Source of the DNA: Nocardia acididurans
GTDB taxonomy: Bacteria > Actinomycetota > Actinomycetes > Mycobacteriales > Mycobacteriaceae
NCBI RefSeq assembly: GCF_016741815.1
Contig: NZ_JAERRJ010000010.1
Span: forward strand, 310,001 to 374,000
Reading direction: 5' to 3'
Length of the DNA: 64,000 nt
Every line of letters starts with the position of its first letter. Within the stretch, counting starts at the first letter, position 1. This document shows positions 1 to 8,484 of this stretch, one piece after another. The position numbers and the translations under genes were made by a program. The notes beneath the pieces were generated by a model. That model was not told the origin of the DNA, made no database searches, and was given only the letters and a program-made list of their open reading frames with translations.

Positions 1-241
1 CGATCAGGGCGTCGAGGTCGGCTTCGACCGCGACGTCGCCGGGCACCGCCAGGATGCGGTCGGCCGCGGCGGATTTCGTCAATTCGGTGACGGCGGCGTC
101 GAGACGGGACTTGTCGCGGCCGGTGATGATCACGCTCGCGCCCTCGGCCAGCAACCGGCGGGCGGTGGCCAGGCCCATGCCGCTGGTGCCGCCGGTGACG
201 AGGGCGATCTTGTCGGTGAAGCGGGATGCGTTGTTCGTCAT
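1..241 (-). CDS. Short-chain dehydrogenase/reductase, N-terminal part (runs off the window)
   Basis: Only the first 80 codons are present; the gene continues beyond position 1. The ATG at 241 opens a Rossmann fold with the glycine-rich nucleotide motif TGGTSGMGLATARRL (about residues 16-30), followed by IITGRDKSRLDAAV, where the Arg after the second strand suggests NADP(H). This is the classical SDR pattern. It follows the XRE regulator gene on the same strand after 76 nt, so the two may be co-transcribed and the regulator may control it. The substrate cannot be inferred because the catalytic Tyr-x-x-x-Lys region is outside the window. Confidence 0.85.
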   Translation of the reverse strand, partial: MTNNASRFTDKIALVTGGTSGMGLATARRLLAEGASVIITGRDKSRLDAAVTELTKSAAADRILAVPGDVAVEADLDALI

Positions 242-317
242 GAGAACAACTCTCGTCACCGTGCGCGGTCGCAAACAGTGTGCGATCAACCTGGGTGCGG
301 CACCACCAGGCTGATGC

Positions 318-1172
318 TCACGCCGAGGCCAGGGCGGGGGAGTCCATCAAGCGTGCCAACCGTTCGCCCGTGCCGGTGCCGGGGCGCGGGTTGTAGAACT
401 CCAGATACCAGTCCGGCTGGTCGATCACGGCCATGGTGGTTTTGTCGAAGATGAGGTCGCCGACCTCGCGGTGGTGGACGGCCTTCATGGATTGGGTGGG
501 TGCGGCGACGTCGTGCCGGGCCCATAGTTCCGCGAATTCCGGGCTGACCGTGGTGAGTTCGGTGATCACGCGATCGAAGGCCGGATCGCCCGGGGCGTGC
601 GCGGCGTCGGCGCGGTAGGCGGCGACCACCTCGGGGGCGATGGCCGCCCATTCGGTGTGCAGGTCGCGGTACATCGCATTGGTGAAGAAGGAGATCAGGC
701 AGTTGTGGTCGCCGTGGTCGTAGCCGAAGACCGCGCGGGTGCCGTCGTTGATGGCGATCAGATTCCAATACCGGTCGCGCAGAATGGCCGGATGCGGTGA
801 CCAGGTGTCGAGCAGGCGGCGCAGTTCGGGCGCGACCGTCGCCGACGGAAGACCGTGCGGCCGTGGCGGTCTCAGCCCCGCGAGCACGAACAGGTGGGCG
901 CGTTCGGGTTCGCTGAGCCGCAGCGCCCGGCTCACCGCGTCGAGCACCTCGTCGGAGACGTTGATGTCGCGGCCCTGTTCGAGCCAGGTGTACCAGGAGA
1001 CGCCGACCCCGGCCAGCTGTGCCACCTCTTCGCGGCGCAGGCCGGGGGTGCGGCGGGTGCCGGTGGAGATCAGGCCGAGTTCCTCGGGCGTGATCCGCGC
1101 CCGCCGGGTGCGCAGGAAGTCGCGGAGTTGCTCGCGTCGTAGCTGTTTCGCCGCCGCTGAAGTGCTCACCAT
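318..1172 (-). CDS. XRE-family transcriptional regulator with MmyB-like sensor domain
   Basis: The 284-residue protein has an N-terminal helix-turn-helix (LRREEVAQLAGVGVSWYTWLE, about residues 45-65) and a C-terminal MmyB-like ligand-binding domain (WNLIAINDGTRAVFG; HPIAxx-type LIFDKTTMAVID). In this family the C-terminal domain has a PAS-like fold thought to bind a small or fatty-acid-like ligand. I chose the ATG at 1172; a GTG two codons upstream (1178) is possible and neither has a clear ribosome site. It lies between the ABC exporter gene and the SDR gene on the same strand. Such regulators commonly control a neighbouring SDR, so the downstream SDR is the first candidate target (inference). 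Confidence 0.88.
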   Translation of the reverse strand: MVSTSAAAKQLRREQLRDFLRTRRARITPEELGLISTGTRRTPGLRREEVAQLAGVGVSWYTWLEQGRDINVSDEVLDAVSRALRLSEPERAHLFVLAGLRPPRPHGLPSATVAPELRRLLDTWSPHPAILRDRYWNLIAINDGTRAVFGYDHGDHNCLISFFTNAMYRDLHTEWAAIAPEVVAAYRADAAHAPGDPAFDRVITELTTVSPEFAELWARHDVAAPTQSMKAVHHREVGDLIFDKTTMAVIDQPDWYLEFYNPRPGTGTGERLARLMDSPALASA

Positions 1173-1242
1173 GCCCACGGTAACGCCGACGGACCCGCCG
1201 CTACTCCGGGTGGAGTGGCGACGGGTCCGTCGATACCGTGTG

Positions 1243-3222
1243 CTAGTCGGCGGCTGCCACCGGCTGGACGGCGTTCTCGACCGAGACCACGCGCCCGAAA
1301 TCCAGTTTGACCAGCTGATCGGCGAGGCCGAAGTAGCGGTCGTCGTGGGTGATCACGATGACGGTCTTCCCGCGCGCCTTGAGGTCGGCCAGGATCTCCC
1401 GGTAGAAGACCTCGCGGAAGCGCGGATCCTGATCGGCGGCCCACTCGTCGAAGAGCAGGATGGACCGATCCTCCAGCAGCGCGGTGAGCAGGGCGAGCCG
1501 CTTGCGCTGACCCTGCGACAGGTTGATGGTCGACAGTTTCCCGTTCTCCACCGTCACCTTGTCGGCGATCTGCAACTCGTGCAGGTACCTGCGCACCTCG
1601 CCGTCGAGGTCGGGCCGGTTGAACCCGAGGTAGTCCTCGAACAGGTGGAAATCGGTGAAGATGGCCGAGGAGTTCTGCCGGAACCACTCGATATTGTCGT
1701 GGCCGATGCGTTCGCCGTTGAGCGTCAGGTGGCCGTCACGCGGGACGTAAAGGCCCGTGATCAGTTTGGCCAGCGTCGATTTGCCGCTGCCGTTGCCGCC
1801 CACGATGAACGTGATCTGCCCGGGTTCGAAGCTCAGGTCGATCGGGCCCAGCTGGAAGCCGGTGCCGTCACCACCGGGCGGCGGACCCATCGGCACCGGC
1901 CGCCGGTCCTGCCCGGAATGGCTGAAGAACCTGTGCCCGTTGACATCCGGCTGCAGCACATTCGGCCCGCCCGCACCCGGCGCACCGGGATGCTGCGGAT
2001 GCCCGGCCGAATCCGGGTGCCCACCATGACCAGGATGGCCGCCGGGACCGTGCCCGGGATGACCACCGGGGCCGTGGCCCGGTTGGCCGCCGTGCCCCTG
2101 CTGCCCCGGATTTCCTTGTCCCGGACCGCCGTTCGGTCCCGGACCGGGATGTGATCCCGCGCCCGGCGGGCCTTCGCCCGGTCCCGGCGGGAACGGCGAC
2201 GGCGGCTCGGACAGGTATCCGTAGCTCACCCCCGTCAGCTGCAACCGCGCCTCGGTCGCCGCCGGCCGCTCCACGTACGGCAGCGCCGCCTCGTTGTGCA
2301 TGGCCGACATGGACAGGTTCATGTCCTGGATCTTCGACAGCGCCACATCACCGCGCAGCAGGTCCGGGATCCGGTGCATGAAGTTCTGCATCGGCATCGA
2401 CAGGAAGGTCGTGACCAGCACGTAGCTGATCATGACGTCCTGCGGCAGCTTCAGCGCCTTCGCGAGTACGAACAGGATCAGGCCCATGGTGACCAGCTGC
2501 AGCGTCTGCCCCAGCCCCTGGCCGATCGAGAACTTCGACCCGGCCTCGGTGTTCTGCTGCTTCAGCGTGTCCGCGGTGCCCAGCAGGTGCTTGTCCATGA
2601 AGTCCTGCCGACGGCCGCGGTGCAGCTTGAGCTCCTTGATGCCCAGGGTGACGGCCTGGAACGAGTGCAGCAGCGCGTCCTCGTTCTCGCGGGCTTCGCG
2701 GTACAGCTTGCGCACCCGCTTGAGGAACAGTTCGACACACGCGATGCCGAGCAGAGTGCCCGCCACCGTGATGGCGAAGACGGTCCCCGACACCACCCAC
2801 AGCCAGATGAAGCAGCCGACGATGGTGGCGACGTCCACGACGATGCTGGGGATGGCGGTCACGGCCTGCGACAGCGACCGCACATCCTCGGTGAGCGTGG
2901 CCATCAGCCGGTGCATGCCCAGCCGTTCCAGATGCTCGAGCGGCGCCGAGACGATGCCCGAGCTGAGCTGCGCGCGCAGCCGGAAGATGGCCTCCTGGGC
3001 CAGGCGGATCAGCAGCACCTGCGACAGCACGCCGCCGACCAGGATGACCGCGCCCGTCACGGCGAAGGCCTGGACGGTGACGCCCGGCTGCGGTTCCGGT
3101 GACACGACACCTCTGATCAGGGTGACCAGGTAGGTGTTCGCGACGCCGGTGACGAGACCGGCGGCGACGACTGCCGCGATCCGCGTCCACGAGATGGAGA
3201 CGAGGAATCTGATGAGTTGCAT
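1243..3222 (-). CDS. PvdE-type (cyclic peptide exporter family) ABC transporter with His/Gly/Pro-rich insert
   Basis: A 659-residue half-transporter with an N-terminal six-helix membrane domain (about residues 1-300) fused to an ATPase. Walker A is GGNGSGKST, the signature loop is LSQGQ, Walker B is ILLFDEWAADQDP and the H-loop is VITHDD. The stretch FTDFHLFED plus DEWAADQDP with FREVFY is typical of the cyclic-peptide/siderophore exporter family (PvdE, SyrD). Residues about 338-450 form an unusual insert made almost only of Gly, Pro and His (units such as PGHGPGGH) placed between the first ATPase strand and the Walker A half. The gene starts 37 nt after the type III PKS and probably exports its lipid or polyketide product. 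ATP binding and family are clear; the cargo is inferred. Confidence 0.9.
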   Translation of the reverse strand: MQLIRFLVSISWTRIAAVVAAGLVTGVANTYLVTLIRGVVSPEPQPGVTVQAFAVTGAVILVGGVLSQVLLIRLAQEAIFRLRAQLSSGIVSAPLEHLERLGMHRLMATLTEDVRSLSQAVTAIPSIVVDVATIVGCFIWLWVVSGTVFAITVAGTLLGIACVELFLKRVRKLYREARENEDALLHSFQAVTLGIKELKLHRGRRQDFMDKHLLGTADTLKQQNTEAGSKFSIGQGLGQTLQLVTMGLILFVLAKALKLPQDVMISYVLVTTFLSMPMQNFMHRIPDLLRGDVALSKIQDMNLSMSAMHNEAALPYVERPAATEARLQLTGVSYGYLSEPPSPFPPGPGEGPPGAGSHPGPGPNGGPGQGNPGQQGHGGQPGHGPGGHPGHGPGGHPGHGGHPDSAGHPQHPGAPGAGGPNVLQPDVNGHRFFSHSGQDRRPVPMGPPPGGDGTGFQLGPIDLSFEPGQITFIVGGNGSGKSTLAKLITGLYVPRDGHLTLNGERIGHDNIEWFRQNSSAIFTDFHLFEDYLGFNRPDLDGEVRRYLHELQIADKVTVENGKLSTINLSQGQRKRLALLTALLEDRSILLFDEWAADQDPRFREVFYREILADLKARGKTVIVITHDDRYFGLADQLVKLDFGRVVSVENAVQPVAAAD

Positions 3223-3259
3223 TTGCTTGCTGCTTCCTGAAACGGCTTGTCCGGCAGCG

Positions 3260-4468
3260 TCAGTGGCGCACGATGTCGAAGACGATGCCCTCGAGCGTGA
3301 CGCCGGGCGCGAAGGAGAAGGCGATGCCGGTGGACAGCGGCTTGTCGCCCTCTGCCTGCGCGATCATCTGCTCCAGCACGAAGATCAGCGAAACGCTCAG
3401 CATGTTTCCGTGCTGGGCCAGGATGTCCCAGGACGGCGCGGCGACCTCGGGCTCGAGGCCCAGCGACGCGATGGAGGATTCGATGATCTTCGGACCACCC
3501 GGGTGGATGGCCCACAGGTCGATGTCCGACTTCTGGATCCCGTTGTGCGCCAGCACATCCGAGATGGCCGGGCCGACACCGTCGATAATGTACTGCGGCA
3601 GCGCCTCGGCGAGATCGCAGGTGATGCCATTGTCGTTGACGCCGAGCACGATGCCGTCCTCCGCGCCGTCGAACAGCATGGAGAAGCTGTCCCGGATCAC
3701 GATCTTGCCGGCGTCCAGCGGCTGCTGCGGCTGGCTCGCGCCGATGACGACCGCGCCGCACCCGTCGCCGAAGAGGCTGTGGATGATCACGTCGTTGATG
3801 TCGTCGGCGAAGACCGCGTTCACCGAGCTCAGCTCGATGGCGATGACCAGCGACTTCTTATCCGGATGCGCCCGGACGTAATCGGTGGCGGTGCGGATGC
3901 CGTTCATGGCCGCGGCGCAGCCCATGAAGTTGATGGTGACCCGGTTGACGGTGGGGGACAGGCCGAGCTGCTTGACCACGGCCACGTCCACGCCCGGGGC
4001 GATGAATCCGGTGCTGGTGACGAACACCAGCTGGCCGATCTCCTCGCGCGGGTTCTCCAGCCCGGCGACGGCGCGCCCGGCCACATCGACCGCGAGCGGT
4101 GCGGCATGCTCGAAGAACAGGTTCATGCGCTCGCGGATGGTGCCGCGCTTCGCGCTGAACTCGCGGAACTCCGGAGCCATCGGATCGACGGCCAGGCGGC
4201 GGGTGTCGATGCGAGTCTTCTTGTACACCCGCGGAATTCGCACCTGCTGGGCCGGATCGTCGAACAGTGCGGCGACCTGCTGCGCGGCCTCGTGCTGATC
4301 GAAGATCGCGGCGGGTGAACCGGTGGCGATGGATTCGATCACGGCGACGGTGGTCGGCGGAGTGGGCGGCAGCATGGGCTGTGCGAGGCCGTAACCCTGT
4401 TCGGTGCCAACAGCATTCAGCGCGGCCGGCATGGGCGCGAAGCCCCCCTCATCGATGGTGACAGACAC
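3260..4468 (-). CDS. Type III polyketide synthase (chalcone/stilbene synthase family)
   Basis: The 402-residue protein has the thiolase-fold catalytic triad: Cys184 in NFMGCAAAMNG, His322 in AIHPGGPK and Asn355 in HGNMLS. Spacings of 138 and 33 residues match plant chalcone synthase (Cys-His-Asn). The C-terminal GFGPG-like loop is FAPGVTLEG. Such enzymes condense a CoA starter with malonyl-CoA to give resorcinols, pyrones or phloroglucinols; actinobacterial members often take long acyl starters. I start at GTG 4468, preceded by AGGGGAG seven bases upstream, rather than at an ATG 20 codons earlier. It sits between the desaturase (89 nt upstream) and the exporter (37 nt downstream), which suggests a lipid-derived product. 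A 3-oxoacyl-ACP synthase III is less likely because of the Asn and the HPGG context. Confidence 0.88.
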   Translation of the reverse strand: MSVTIDEGGFAPMPAALNAVGTEQGYGLAQPMLPPTPPTTVAVIESIATGSPAAIFDQHEAAQQVAALFDDPAQQVRIPRVYKKTRIDTRRLAVDPMAPEFREFSAKRGTIRERMNLFFEHAAPLAVDVAGRAVAGLENPREEIGQLVFVTSTGFIAPGVDVAVVKQLGLSPTVNRVTINFMGCAAAMNGIRTATDYVRAHPDKKSLVIAIELSSVNAVFADDINDVIIHSLFGDGCGAVVIGASQPQQPLDAGKIVIRDSFSMLFDGAEDGIVLGVNDNGITCDLAEALPQYIIDGVGPAISDVLAHNGIQKSDIDLWAIHPGGPKIIESSIASLGLEPEVAAPSWDILAQHGNMLSVSLIFVLEQMIAQAEGDKPLSTGIAFSFAPGVTLEGIVFDIVRH

Positions 4469-4557
4469 GAAATCTCCCCTACTTTCGAAATTATGGTGCT
4501 CGAGCTGTTTGCGGATGGGCTCGAGCACCTGTCAATCAACTACGTTGCGAAACGGGT

Positions 4558-6024
4558 TCAGACCGTTCCGATTCCGGTGAATCCCTGTGCGGTGTAGACG
4601 ACACAGGTCTTCAGGGCCAGTGGCGAGAAATGCTCCTTGAAGAAGCCCCAGTTCCGTTCCTTCGCGTCATCCGAGGGCGCCAGGATGTACGTCTGGATCT
4701 GCTTCGGGAAACGGTCGGTGAAGAAGCTCTTCGCGGGATGCCATTCGACGCCGAATTTCGCTGACTCTTCACGCAATACGTCTTCGGTGGCGATATTGGC
4801 GAAGCCGCTGCGCTGATACGGCAGCACATGGTGGACACGGTGCGAGCTCAAGCCCGCGGACAGGAAGCAGTCGACGTACTTGTTGCCGACCACCTTCAGG
4901 TCGTAGGCCTGCTCGATCTGGTTGATGGCCCAGTCGTCGGTATTGGACTCCAGCTCCTCGGTGTGCACCTCGAAGTCGTGCGACGCCACCACCAGGAAGG
5001 TGGAGACCCACAGGGTGAACACGAATTGCAGTGCCCAGGCCCAGAAGTCGCCCGCCAGCGTGAACACGATCAGCTCGCCCAGCAGCAGGAACCGCACGCC
5101 GAAGGAGCCGATGAAGTGCGGCAGCGCCCCGCCCCAGGTGCCGTACATATCCTTGATGCCCACCTTGCGGGTGAGGCGGCAGACATCCAGCAGGCGCATG
5201 ATCATGCCGGTGACCGTGTGCCCGAATTTGTGCGCGGTGTGCACGGGAATCCGGAACAGGCGCGGAATGCGCATCATCATGGTGAAGACGTTCTTCTTGA
5301 TGTCGACTTCACTCTGGGTGTGCGGGTGGTGCAGTAGTGCGTGGCCGTCGGCGGTGACGAAAGACAGTGCGACGTAATTGAAGTCGAAGGCGTTCGTCCA
5401 GATCTTGTTCCAGCCCTTCTGGGCCCGATGGATGCCGTAGTGGCCGAATCCGGCCAGCGAGCTGCGCAGCAGCACCATCAGAATCACGAAGAGCGGCAAC
5501 GGCATCCAGCTGGTGTCCCACAGTCGCAGGCCCTGCACCGCGAAGTACGCGACGGCGAGGGTGGCGGTCACGATGTTGAAGATCGTGTCCATCTTGCGGA
5601 TGCGGGCGGCCAGCTCGGGATCCTTGAGCCGGGCCTTCACCTTGTGGAGCAGGTCTTCCTTGTCCGTGGTGAAGGAGTATTTCGGGGTATCGCGCCAGGA
5701 GTCGAACCCTTCCTTGAACAGGAAGTCGGGCGCGTTGGCCTTGGGGTGGATGTCCTCGGGCAGGGCCTGCCGGTCCAGCGAGTACTTCTTGATGATCTTC
5801 TCGATCGCCTCCGGGTTCTTGTGGTACGAACCCACAATGGAGGTGATATCCCGGTTTTTCGTTCTGCCGATGAAGAATTCACCGCCGGGATGCTTGGAGA
5901 TCCAGTCGCTGAGGTCGTAGGCTTTGCCGTTGTAGATCCACACATTGGACAGCGGAGGCGGACCCGAGGGGTCCGGAGGCGGCCGACGGAACTCCTCTTC
6001 CACTTCGGGGTGTTCGGTCGTCAT
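4558..6024 (-). CDS. Fatty-acid desaturase fused to an N-terminal cytochrome b5 domain
   Basis: The 488-residue protein starts with a cytochrome b5 domain (about residues 25-100; haem ligand motif HPGGEFF and a second His in GSYHKN) followed by a membrane di-iron desaturase. The histidine boxes are HYGIH (HxxxH), HALLHH (HxxxHH) and HRVHH (HxxHH). Front-end desaturases with this fusion normally have QxxHH in the third box; here the Gln is His. Several hydrophobic segments separate the boxes. The start ATG has GGAGGG six bases upstream. It is the first gene of the desaturase-PKS-exporter set and may desaturate the acyl starter or acyl chain of the polyketide product (inference). Electron supply would come from its own b5 domain. 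Confidence 0.9.
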   Translation of the reverse strand: MTTEHPEVEEEFRRPPPDPSGPPPLSNVWIYNGKAYDLSDWISKHPGGEFFIGRTKNRDITSIVGSYHKNPEAIEKIIKKYSLDRQALPEDIHPKANAPDFLFKEGFDSWRDTPKYSFTTDKEDLLHKVKARLKDPELAARIRKMDTIFNIVTATLAVAYFAVQGLRLWDTSWMPLPLFVILMVLLRSSLAGFGHYGIHRAQKGWNKIWTNAFDFNYVALSFVTADGHALLHHPHTQSEVDIKKNVFTMMMRIPRLFRIPVHTAHKFGHTVTGMIMRLLDVCRLTRKVGIKDMYGTWGGALPHFIGSFGVRFLLLGELIVFTLAGDFWAWALQFVFTLWVSTFLVVASHDFEVHTEELESNTDDWAINQIEQAYDLKVVGNKYVDCFLSAGLSSHRVHHVLPYQRSGFANIATEDVLREESAKFGVEWHPAKSFFTDRFPKQIQTYILAPSDDAKERNWGFFKEHFSPLALKTCVVYTAQGFTGIGTV

Positions 6025-6061
6025 GTCATCCCTCCGGCATTCACCATCGTGTTCGAGCTGT

Positions 6062-6091
6062 CGGACCTTAGAGTCCGTGCAACGCCTTGCA
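6062..6091. promoter_or_regulatory. Two adjoining palindromes upstream of the desaturase-PKS-exporter genes
   Basis: CGGAC-6 nt-GTCCG (6062-6077) is directly followed by TGCAA-CGCC-TTGCA (6078-6091), about 40-70 bp before the desaturase start at 6024. Two perfect dyads side by side in the only promoter region of this gene set look like operator sites. The regulator is unknown; the downstream XRE protein is one candidate. No convincing -10/-35 pair was identified. Confidence 0.4.
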
Positions 6092-6160
6092 TTTCACTGA
6101 ACAATCTCTTAAACAGATATCTTCGTCGGCCGAGCGTGCCGCCCGGCCCCGGAAACGGCA

Positions 6161-6223
6161 GAGCCGGTCCGGGGGAGTGGGGCGACAAGTGTTGTCGCCC
6201 TTGAGGTTTCCCCGGACCGGCTC
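6161..6223 (-). terminator. Double-stem terminator downstream of the lipoprotein gene
   Basis: A perfect 14-bp inverted repeat (6161-6174 with 6210-6223) encloses a second perfect 9-bp hairpin (6180-6188 with 6192-6200). It lies 26 bp after the stop of the lipoprotein gene and before the desaturase promoter, so it should isolate the two minus-strand units. There is no long T tract, as is common in high-GC actinobacteria. Confidence 0.75.
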
Positions 6224-6248
6224 GATGGCCGAACGCCAGGCGAGGGGA

Positions 6249-7091
6249 TTACCCCGCGGGCTTGACCGCCTTGACTTCCTTGCCCCAGTCGGACAGCGTC
6301 ACCTGGATGGTGCCGGAGCCCTTGGTGACCACGGCGCGAACCAGGTTCGGGCCGTCACCCGGGGAAGCGGCCTCGGACGGCAGGGTGGTGCCGGTACCGC
6401 TGGCCGGCGGCGCGACGTCCTTGATGTACACGACGATGGGCAGCGTGGTGGCGCCCTCGCCGGACTTGGGGACGATCGGGTCGATGACCGACGCGTCGAT
6501 GGTGCCGGAGACCTTCACGACATCGACGCCGTTGACCTTCTCGCGGCCCTCGGCCTTCGGGTTCTGGATCTTGCCGATGACATTGGCCAGACCGCGGTCC
6601 TTGTCCAGGATTACGCCCGGATCGTAGACCTGCTCGGCCGGGCCGACCTCGGCGTAGTTCGAGTTGCCGCCGATCTTCGCGTAGAGCTTCTTGTCGGTGA
6701 CGATGAACTTCGTGTCCGTGGCCGCCTCTTCGGGCTTCATGCGGACCTTGGCGTCACCGATGGCGTAGCCCACGCCCTGCGGCTGGTTGGTCACATCGGC
6801 CTTGACGGTCTCCACCGGCAGGTTCGGCACGTTGGTGACGGCCAGATCGAGGTGCACCGACTGCAGGGTCTGCGTGGTCTTGGCCGACTCCTGGATGATC
6901 TGCGAGCCCTCGGGCAGCGCGGTGCCGGCGGGCACGCCGGTCGACGACGTGGTGCCGCCGTCCTTGGAATCGTCGCTGCTGCACCCGGTGACGAGTGCGG
7001 CGAATACGGAGGCCGCCGCCACGGCAGCCAGGCCCGCACGCTTCGTGCGAATCCGGCCGCTGGCGGGCCTCCGCGAAATCAAGTCTTTCAT
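6249..7091 (-). CDS. LppX/LprAFG-family lipoprotein (LprG-like)
   Basis: The 280-residue precursor has a twin-basic signal peptide, a hydrophobic core and the lipobox LVTGC with Cys37 as the lipidation site. After a Ser/Thr/Gly linker comes a domain typical of the LppX/LprA/LprF/LprG family: about 200 residues with alternating strands (LQSVHLDLAVTNVPNLPVE, KLYAKIGG, VNGVDVVKVSGTIDA). Family members bind triacylated lipids or lipoglycans in a hydrophobic pocket and carry them across the periplasm. In mycobacteria lprG is paired with an MFS gene (P55); no such partner is next to it here, so an LprG name is not assigned. It has its own terminator and appears monocistronic. Confidence 0.87.
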   Translation of the reverse strand: MKDLISRRPASGRIRTKRAGLAAVAAASVFAALVTGCSSDDSKDGGTTSSTGVPAGTALPEGSQIIQESAKTTQTLQSVHLDLAVTNVPNLPVETVKADVTNQPQGVGYAIGDAKVRMKPEEAATDTKFIVTDKKLYAKIGGNSNYAEVGPAEQVYDPGVILDKDRGLANVIGKIQNPKAEGREKVNGVDVVKVSGTIDASVIDPIVPKSGEGATTLPIVVYIKDVAPPASGTGTTLPSEAASPGDGPNLVRAVVTKGSGTIQVTLSDWGKEVKAVKPAG

Positions 7092-7513
7092 CTACAACCC
7101 CCGTTGAGAGTGTTTCGACCCGGTGTAAGGAACGATGGGCACCGTTCCGCGTCGTAGTATGCAGCACTTTTGCTCGGTGCGGCAGCTACCGGCGATGATC
7201 ATAAGCCGCACAGCACATTCCACGACCGGTACCCTCCGATCCGCGAGAAACCTACTCGCGCAGGGTTATCCACCACCACTCGATTCTTTGTTAACGTAAA
7301 TCAGCACATTTTTGGCAATCTCTTGCGAACGTTGTGGCGATGTGTGTGAGCTATCGAAGAGAAAACCCGGAAATGGTGTGCAGGGCGCTGGGGCGGATGT
7401 CCAGGTGAGCCATTTCATCGAGTGGGGGCGGCCGCGAGGGCGGCGCGCAATCGCGCCGCAACTGTCGGTCGTGCGGCGAAGGGTTCGTGCTCTTGACCGG
7501 GGCGACTGTGCGC
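7092..7513. other. Gene-poor region between lipoprotein gene and methyltransferase
   Basis: This stretch holds the divergent promoter regions of the two flanking units. A good -10 match (TATGAT) for the lipoprotein gene lies at 7203-7198 on the minus strand. Positions about 7276-7330 are AT-rich compared with the surroundings and contain TTAACGTAA. I see no credible coding region; a 70-codon frame at 7312-7524 has no ribosome site and atypical composition. Confidence 0.5.
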
Positions 7514-7550
7514 GTTCATTATGAACACACGTTCATGAACATGCGTTCAT
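7514..7550. promoter_or_regulatory. Operator array of GTTCAT half-sites before the methyltransferase/TetR pair
   Basis: Five half-sites are packed in 37 bp: GTTCAT-T-ATGAAC (7514-7526), the contiguous palindrome GTTCATGAAC (7531-7540) and a single GTTCAT (7545-7550). The ribosome site AGGAGG follows at 7553-7558 and the ATG at 7564. The downstream TetR protein is the obvious ligand: binding here would block the promoter of its own two-gene operon. Confidence 0.65.
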
Positions 7551-7563
7551 ATAGGAGGCGGGC

Positions 7564-8478
7564 ATGTCCCGAATCGTCAATACCGCCCAGTCCCAGGCGT
7601 GGAACGGCTACGAGGGCACCCACTGGGCAGACCATTTCGACCGCTACGACGCGATCAACGCGGGTTTCAACGAATCTCTCCTGTCGGCGGCGTGTCTCAC
7701 CGCCGACAGCCGGATCCTCGACATCGGCTGCGGCACCGGCCAGTTGACCCGCGAGGCCGCCCGACGGGCCCCGCGCGGCATCGCCACGGGCATCGACCTC
7801 TCCGGACCGATGCTCGCCCGCGCCCGCGAACGCGCCGGATCCGAAGGCATCGCCACTATCGCCTTCGAACAGGGTGACGCGCAGGTCTTCCCCTTCCCCG
7901 CAGGCGAATTCGACGCCGCCCTGAGCCGCTTCGGCATCATGTTCTTCGCCGACCCGGTCGCCGCCTTCAGCAATATCGCCCGCGCCCTGCGCCCCGGCGG
8001 CCGCCTGGCCTTCGTCACCATGCCACCCATGACCGGCACCGATCTCGGCACCGTATTCGGGGCCGCCGCAACCCATCTGCCCACCTTCGAGATCAGCCAC
8101 ACCCACGGCCCGCTCGCCGACCGGGACGGCATCCGCGCCCTGCTCACCGCCGCGGGCTGCACCGATATCGCCGTCGACTACCTGGAAGCCGACGGCATCT
8201 GGGGCCGCGACATCCCCGACGCGACCGAATTCATCATGGGCTGGGGCCCGGTCCGTCATCACCGCATGCTCACCGATCCGGCGTTCGCGGGCTCGGCTCG
8301 CGCCGTCACGAGTCCCGTCGCGGCGAATTCGGGCCCGCCCAGCAGCACCGAAGTCTTCGCGATCGACGATCAGGTCCGCGCCGCGGTCGCCGCCGCCCTG
8401 GCCCCTTTCGCAACTCCGGACGGCATCCGCCTGCGCGGCACCGCCTGGCTGGTCACCGCCACCACGCCGCTACCGTGA
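7564..8478 (+). CDS. Class I SAM-dependent methyltransferase
   Basis: The 304-residue protein has the Rossmann SAM-binding motif I ILDIGCGTGQ (about residues 57-66), the acidic residue after strand 2 in GIDLSGPML and the motif FEQGDAQVFPF before RFGIMFFADP, as in UbiE/Coq5-like enzymes. The methyl acceptor is unknown. An excellent AGGAGG site precedes the ATG by five bases. The tetR gene begins 6 nt after the stop, so both form one autoregulated operon behind the GTTCAT operator array. Confidence 0.87.
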   Translation: MSRIVNTAQSQAWNGYEGTHWADHFDRYDAINAGFNESLLSAACLTADSRILDIGCGTGQLTREAARRAPRGIATGIDLSGPMLARARERAGSEGIATIAFEQGDAQVFPFPAGEFDAALSRFGIMFFADPVAAFSNIARALRPGGRLAFVTMPPMTGTDLGTVFGAAATHLPTFEISHTHGPLADRDGIRALLTAAGCTDIAVDYLEADGIWGRDIPDATEFIMGWGPVRHHRMLTDPAFAGSARAVTSPVAANSGPPSSTEVFAIDDQVRAAVAAALAPFATPDGIRLRGTAWLVTATTPLP

Positions 8479-8484
8479 ACAGCC

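Noticed and set aside
7312..7524. 70-codon frame upstream of the methyltransferase
   Set aside because: No ribosome site, overlaps the operator array, and composition differs from coding regions.
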